Part shown: piece after piece, positions 4,902 to 6,919 of the stretch
Layout of the letters: each line of letters opens with the position of its first letter
Numbering within the stretch: position 1 is the first letter of the stretch
NCBI GenBank assembly: GCA_004524385.1
Contig: SDNM01000079.1
Span: 1 to 6,919, forward strand
Reading direction: 5' to 3'
Length of the DNA stretch: 6,919 nucleotides
Source of the DNA: Promethearchaeota archaeon
GTDB taxonomy: Archaea; Asgardarchaeota; Lokiarchaeia; Sigyniarchaeales; SOKP01
Program-made: the position numbers and the translations under genes
Notes under the pieces: generated by a model
Told to the model about the DNA's origin: nothing
The model's database searches: none
Seen by the model: only the letters and a program-made list of their open reading frames with translations

Positions 4902-5360
4902 TTAGAAATTACGGCCTCCGCCCATTCCACCACCACCACCCATTCCACGACCACCACCACCCATTCCACGACCTCCTCCCATCCCAAAATGAGCACCGAC
5001 ATTTGAACCGCTCATTTCTTGTAATTTACCTTCAATAAATAATTCTACAGCTTGTTTTACCGTTATCTGTTGAGGGGGTGCTTGATAAATCTTTAAATTC
5101 AAAGCCATTAATGATTGGGCAGCATTAGGACCTAGATTTCCAGCAATTACTATTGTAGCTCCATGATTTCCTATAGTTTGAGCTGCTTGGATTCCCGCAC
5201 CACCCATAGCATTTGCAGCCATATTAGATACAGCTTTAACTTCTTTTATAGAGTTATCTTCAATTGTTACAAAAGTGAATGAGTCACAGCGACCAAATCT
5301 TGGATTTATAATTTCATTCAATCCACCATTTCCAAAAGATGGAACTGCTACTATAACCAT
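4902..5360 (-). CDS. NifX/orange-protein-like cofactor-binding protein with Gly/Met/Arg-rich tail
   Basis: A 152-residue protein. Residues 1-120 form a NifX-like domain: MVIVAVPSFG, NPRFGRCDSF (19-28), TIEDN (32-36), GGAGIQAAQTIG (53-64) and IAGNLGPNAAQSL (72-84). This subtype (PRFGRC, GAGIQAAQ, GNLGPNA) is the one that resembles Desulfovibrio orange protein and its relatives more than nitrogenase NifX. After GAHFGMGGG a low-complexity tail of about 25 residues is made of GMGGGG/RGM units and ends GGGRNF. The start is secure: ATG 5360 with GAGGT (5375-5371) 10 nt upstream. It is first in the operon with the two MinD-ferredoxin ATPases, the expected partners. Transcription is probably governed by the palindrome at 5416-5433. 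Which metal cluster it binds cannot be read from the sequence. Confidence 0.92.
   Translation of the reverse strand: MVIVAVPSFGNGGLNEIINPRFGRCDSFTFVTIEDNSIKEVKAVSNMAANAMGGAGIQAAQTIGNHGATIVIAGNLGPNAAQSLMALNLKIYQAPPQQITVKQAVELFIEGKLQEMSGSNVGAHFGMGGGRGMGGGGRGMGGGGGMGGGRNF
4921..4985 (-). repeat. tandem in-frame repeat encoding the Gly/Met/Arg tail
   Basis: On the plus strand, successive units of 18, 21 and 18 bp, each starting CCCATTCCAC, plus a partial fourth unit (CCCATCCC). All unit lengths are multiples of 3, so copy-number changes keep the frame and only lengthen or shorten the glycine-rich tail. The tract is markedly richer in G+C than the rest of the window. Confidence 0.75.
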
Positions 5361-5405
5361 ATTTATATTTACCTCTTTATGTTTTTCTTTTTTTTATTTG
5401 ATAAG

Positions 5406-5414
5406 TTTTTTAAA
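5406..5414 (-). promoter_or_regulatory. TATA box of the NifX/MinD-ferredoxin operon
   Basis: Minus-strand TTTAAAAAA, 1 bp downstream of the 18-bp palindrome. Initiation about 25 bp on (near 5385) gives a leader of about 25 nt containing the GAGGT site at 5375-5371. Confidence 0.5.
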
Positions 5415-5415
5415 T

Positions 5416-5433
5416 TATGAATAATTATTCATA
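5416..5433. promoter_or_regulatory. operator-like palindrome upstream of the NifX/MinD-ferredoxin operon
   Basis: TATGAATAATTATTCATA, an 18-bp perfect palindrome identical to the core at 1841-1858. It sits in the divergent region between the minus-strand operon (ATG 5360) and Mrp-B (ATG 5626), touching the operon's TATA box. The gap to the start codon (55 nt) is close to that in the other copy (64 nt to TTG 1923). Confidence 0.75.
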
Positions 5434-5515
5434 TTGTCTATGTAATAAAAAAATTAATTCTATAAAAGTTTTCTCATATTAAAAAAAAATAATTTTTAGA
5501 GAAAAACATATAATT

Positions 5516-5524
5516 TTTATAAAT
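5516..5524 (+). promoter_or_regulatory. candidate TATA box for Mrp-B
   Basis: TTTATAAAT in the 265-bp divergent region. It would give a leader of about 80 nt. The region is extremely AT-rich and offers several alternatives (for example TATAAAAG at 5461-5468), so this is tentative. Apart from the palindrome and TATA candidates, I see no gene in 5361-5625. Confidence 0.25.
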
Positions 5525-5625
5525 TATTAAAAATCAATTTAAGAGTATTACTAAACAATAAATTAAGTAGAGAAGATTGTAATTTTGATAAAAATTAAAG
5601 AAAATAAATTAGAATAAGTGATGAT

Positions 5626-6498
5626 ATGACAGAAGATGATGTATCAGATATTAATTTGAAAGAGACTGTAGAACAAGGTAAAAAAGAAGCCATGGATCTC
5701 CGTATGGAACAGATAAATAAAAATATGGCAAAAATTAAACATAAGATTGTTGTAATCTCCGGAAAGGGAGGTGTTGGAAAAACTACAGTCGCTGTCAACC
5801 TTGCCATGAGTTTAGCAAGTGTAGGATTAAGAGTAGGAATATTAGATGTTGACATTACGGGGCCTAATGTAGCTAAAATGTTAGGAATTAGCCCTGAATT
5901 AAAGCCAAGAGTTGATCCGGAAGCCAAGAAATTTTATCCAATTAATGGTCCCTTAAATATAAAAGTCATGAGTATGGCTTTCCTGATCATGGGGCAAGAC
6001 GACCCAGTTATTTGGAGAGGACCAATGAAAATGGGAGCTGTAAGACAATTTCTTGGCGATGCTGAATGGGGTGACCTTGATTATTTAGTATGTGACTTAC
6101 CACCTGGAACTTCTGATGAGACTTTAGACATTCTCCAACTTATACCTGATGAAAATGTGGTGGTTGTTTCTACTCCTCAAGAAGTTGCTCTTATGGATGC
6201 TCGAAAAACAATAAAAATGTCTCAAATAATGCAAAGAAATGTTCTTGGGATTATTGAAAACATGTCTGGATTTGCCTGTCCTCATTGTGGTAAACATATC
6301 GATCTTTACCCTCCAGGAGGAGCTGAAAAAGCTGCAAAGGATTTCAATATTCGACTATTGGGTAAAATACCTTTTGAAGTTGAAATAGGAATTCAAGGAG
6401 ATCAAGGTTTACCTTTTATAATTAAATATGCTGATAGTAAAAGTGCGAAAGCTTTCAAGATGGCTGTAAAAAATATTCAAAAAATATTAGAAAAATAA
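5626..6498 (+). CDS. Mrp/NBP35-family Fe-S carrier P-loop ATPase, copy B
   Basis: A complete 290-residue protein. After an acidic 33-residue N-terminus come MAKIKHKIVVISGKGGVGKTT (Walker A 45-54), DVDITGPNVAKMLG (74-87), PVIWRGPMKMGAVRQFL (127-143, the Mrp signature), LVCDLPPGTSDE (154-165, Walker B/switch II) and CPHC at 218-221, the CxxC that holds a [4Fe-4S] cluster bridging the homodimer. It lacks the N-terminal four-cysteine cluster of true Nbp35. The role is ATP-dependent Fe-S cluster carriage in the cytosol. GTGAT 3 nt before the ATG is a partial Shine-Dalgarno. It is followed 60 bp later by a NifU-like scaffold, the logical cluster donor, and diverges from the NifX/MinD-ferredoxin operon. 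Its Walker A region is nearly the same DNA as Mrp-A. Confidence 0.96.
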   Translation: MTEDDVSDINLKETVEQGKKEAMDLRMEQINKNMAKIKHKIVVISGKGGVGKTTVAVNLAMSLASVGLRVGILDVDITGPNVAKMLGISPELKPRVDPEAKKFYPINGPLNIKVMSMAFLIMGQDDPVIWRGPMKMGAVRQFLGDAEWGDLDYLVCDLPPGTSDETLDILQLIPDENVVVVSTPQEVALMDARKTIKMSQIMQRNVLGIIENMSGFACPHCGKHIDLYPPGGAEKAAKDFNIRLLGKIPFEVEIGIQGDQGLPFIIKYADSKSAKAFKMAVKNIQKILEK

Positions 6499-6501
6499 TT
6501 C

Positions 6502-6529
6502 ATAATTTTAAATTGACATTTAAAATTAT
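6502..6529. repeat. perfect 12-bp inverted repeat between Mrp-B and the NifU-like gene
   Basis: Arms ATAATTTTAAAT and ATTTAAAATTAT with a 4-nt TGAC centre. It begins 4 bp after the Mrp-B stop and its right arm runs into the TATA-like TTATATTTAA (6526-6535). It may be an operator over the NifU promoter or an all-A/U hairpin at the end of the Mrp-B transcript. It lacks a trailing U-tract on the plus strand, which argues against a classic terminator. Confidence 0.5.
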
Positions 6530-6535
6530 ATTTAA
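6526..6535 (+). promoter_or_regulatory. candidate TATA box giving a leaderless NifU-like mRNA
   Basis: TTATATTTAA is centred about 29 bp before the ATG at 6559. With standard archaeal spacing, transcription would begin at or within a few bases of the start codon. No Shine-Dalgarno is present in AATTTAAGATAAC before the ATG, as expected for a leaderless message. Confidence 0.4.
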
Positions 6536-6558
6536 TAAAAAAACTAATTTAAGATAAC

Positions 6559-6919
6559 ATGGCCGAAGAGCATTTTGATGAATTTGTAAAAAATCTTCAA
6601 AAAGAAATTATAAATAAAGAATTAGAACAATATAATCAATACGTTGTTAAATTATTCCATAATCCAAAAAATTGGGGTAAACCCCCCATTAATAAAATAA
6701 GTGTATGGCATGCTTATGAGGGTCCTTGTGGGGATACGATGCAGTTCTTTTTAAAAATTAATAATAATAATATAATCGAAAAAGCAAACTTTATTACAGA
6801 CGGTTGTGGAGCAACAGTAGCAGCAGGAAGCCAAACAACTCTTTTGATTGAGGGCAAATCTTTAGATTTTGCTGAAAATTTAAGACCAGAAGATATTGAA
6901 AATGCCTTAGGGGGGCTAC
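6559..6919 (+). CDS. NifU/IscU-like Fe-S cluster assembly scaffold (5' part, runs off right edge)
   Basis: The first 120 residues of an open frame that leaves the window. Conserved IscU/NifU-N features are EGPCGDTMQFFLKI with C57 and the cluster-labilising Asp D59, then TDGCGATVAAGS with C83, then GKSLDFA and LRPEDIENALGGL. The 26-residue gap from C57 to C83 matches that in bacterial IscU. The third ligand cysteine should follow beyond the edge. An N-terminal extension of about 20-30 residues precedes the usual start of the fold (MAEEHFDEFVKNL onward). The protein assembles [2Fe-2S]/[4Fe-4S] clusters and hands them to carriers; Mrp-B immediately upstream is a natural recipient. Whether it has a NifU C-terminal domain cannot be seen. 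Confidence 0.92.
   Translation, partial: MAEEHFDEFVKNLQKEIINKELEQYNQYVVKLFHNPKNWGKPPINKISVWHAYEGPCGDTMQFFLKINNNNIIEKANFITDGCGATVAAGSQTTLLIEGKSLDFAENLRPEDIENALGGL

Noticed and set aside
5469..5506. TTTTCTC...GAGAAAA inverted repeat in the divergent region
   Set aside because: It has 7-bp arms separated by 23 bp of nearly pure A/T. It is not convincing as a hairpin or operator.
5595..5927. 110-aa minus-strand reading frame
   Set aside because: It is antisense to the N-terminal part of Mrp-B, with no ribosome binding site and shadow-like composition.
1923..6919. Nitrogenase (nif) cluster
   Set aside because: NifX- and NifU-like names suggest it, but no nifHDK, nifB or nifEN is present. The PRFGRC/GNLGPNA subtype with MinD-ferredoxin partners fits the orange-protein-like set better.

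Overview
The window is AT-rich (roughly 70% A+T by eye) and looks like the chromosome of an anaerobic archaeon. The evidence is archaeal-type TATA boxes (TTTAAA/TTTATA-like), Shine-Dalgarno sites complementary to an archaeal 16S tail (GAGGTGAT), at least one gene that appears leaderless, and a gene set typical of anaerobic archaea and sulfate reducers. The proteins would suit an Asgard/Lokiarchaeia-like or another low-GC archaeal lineage, but I cannot settle the lineage from sequence alone. No rRNA, tRNA, CRISPR array or insertion sequence was seen.

Layout. Positions 1-1287 hold a minus-strand run: a 95-aa unknown protein, a universal stress protein (UspA), a small basic unknown protein, and the 5' part of an Mrp-type P-loop ATPase (Mrp-A) that runs off the left edge. 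Positions 1288-1542 are a divergent regulatory region with two CGAA-N5-TTCG inverted repeats and an approximately 19-bp tandem direct repeat. Positions 1543-1752 (+) encode a small four-cysteine protein. Positions 1923-2324 (+) encode a NifX/NifB-C-terminal-like protein with a five-histidine tail. Positions 2456-2875 (+) encode a DUF134 DNA-binding protein with a C-terminal zinc ribbon. A convergent junction follows. Positions 5360-2999 (-) form an operon: a second NifX-like protein with a Gly/Met/Arg-rich tail, then two MinD-superfamily ATPases, each carrying an inserted double [4Fe-4S] ferredoxin domain. Divergent from it, positions 5626-6498 (+) encode a complete Mrp ATPase (Mrp-B). It is followed at 6559 by the 5' part of a NifU/IscU-like Fe-S scaffold that runs off the right edge.

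How the genes fit together. Two NifX-family proteins, two ferredoxin-containing MinD ATPases, Mrp/NBP35-type ATPases, a NifU-like scaffold and a DUF134 regulator resemble the Desulfovibrio 'orange protein' (ORP) gene set, in which a NifX-family protein binds a Mo-Cu-S cluster and is encoded with MinD-type ATPases. I infer an archaeal metallocluster assembly or carrier module. NifU and Mrp would assemble and transfer Fe-S clusters, the MinD-ferredoxin pair would couple ATP to redox or cluster loading, and the two NifX-like proteins would be cofactor carriers.

The strongest unexpected signal is an identical 18-bp palindrome, TATGAATAATTATTCATA. It occurs exactly twice, 1-3 bp upstream of a TATA box in front of each of the two NifX-like genes, which lie on opposite strands 3.5 kb apart. 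This points to a shared operator and a local regulon. The second notable signal is that Mrp-A and Mrp-B share about 87% nucleotide identity over 164 bp in inverted orientation, so the module is flanked by outward-facing near-duplicates.
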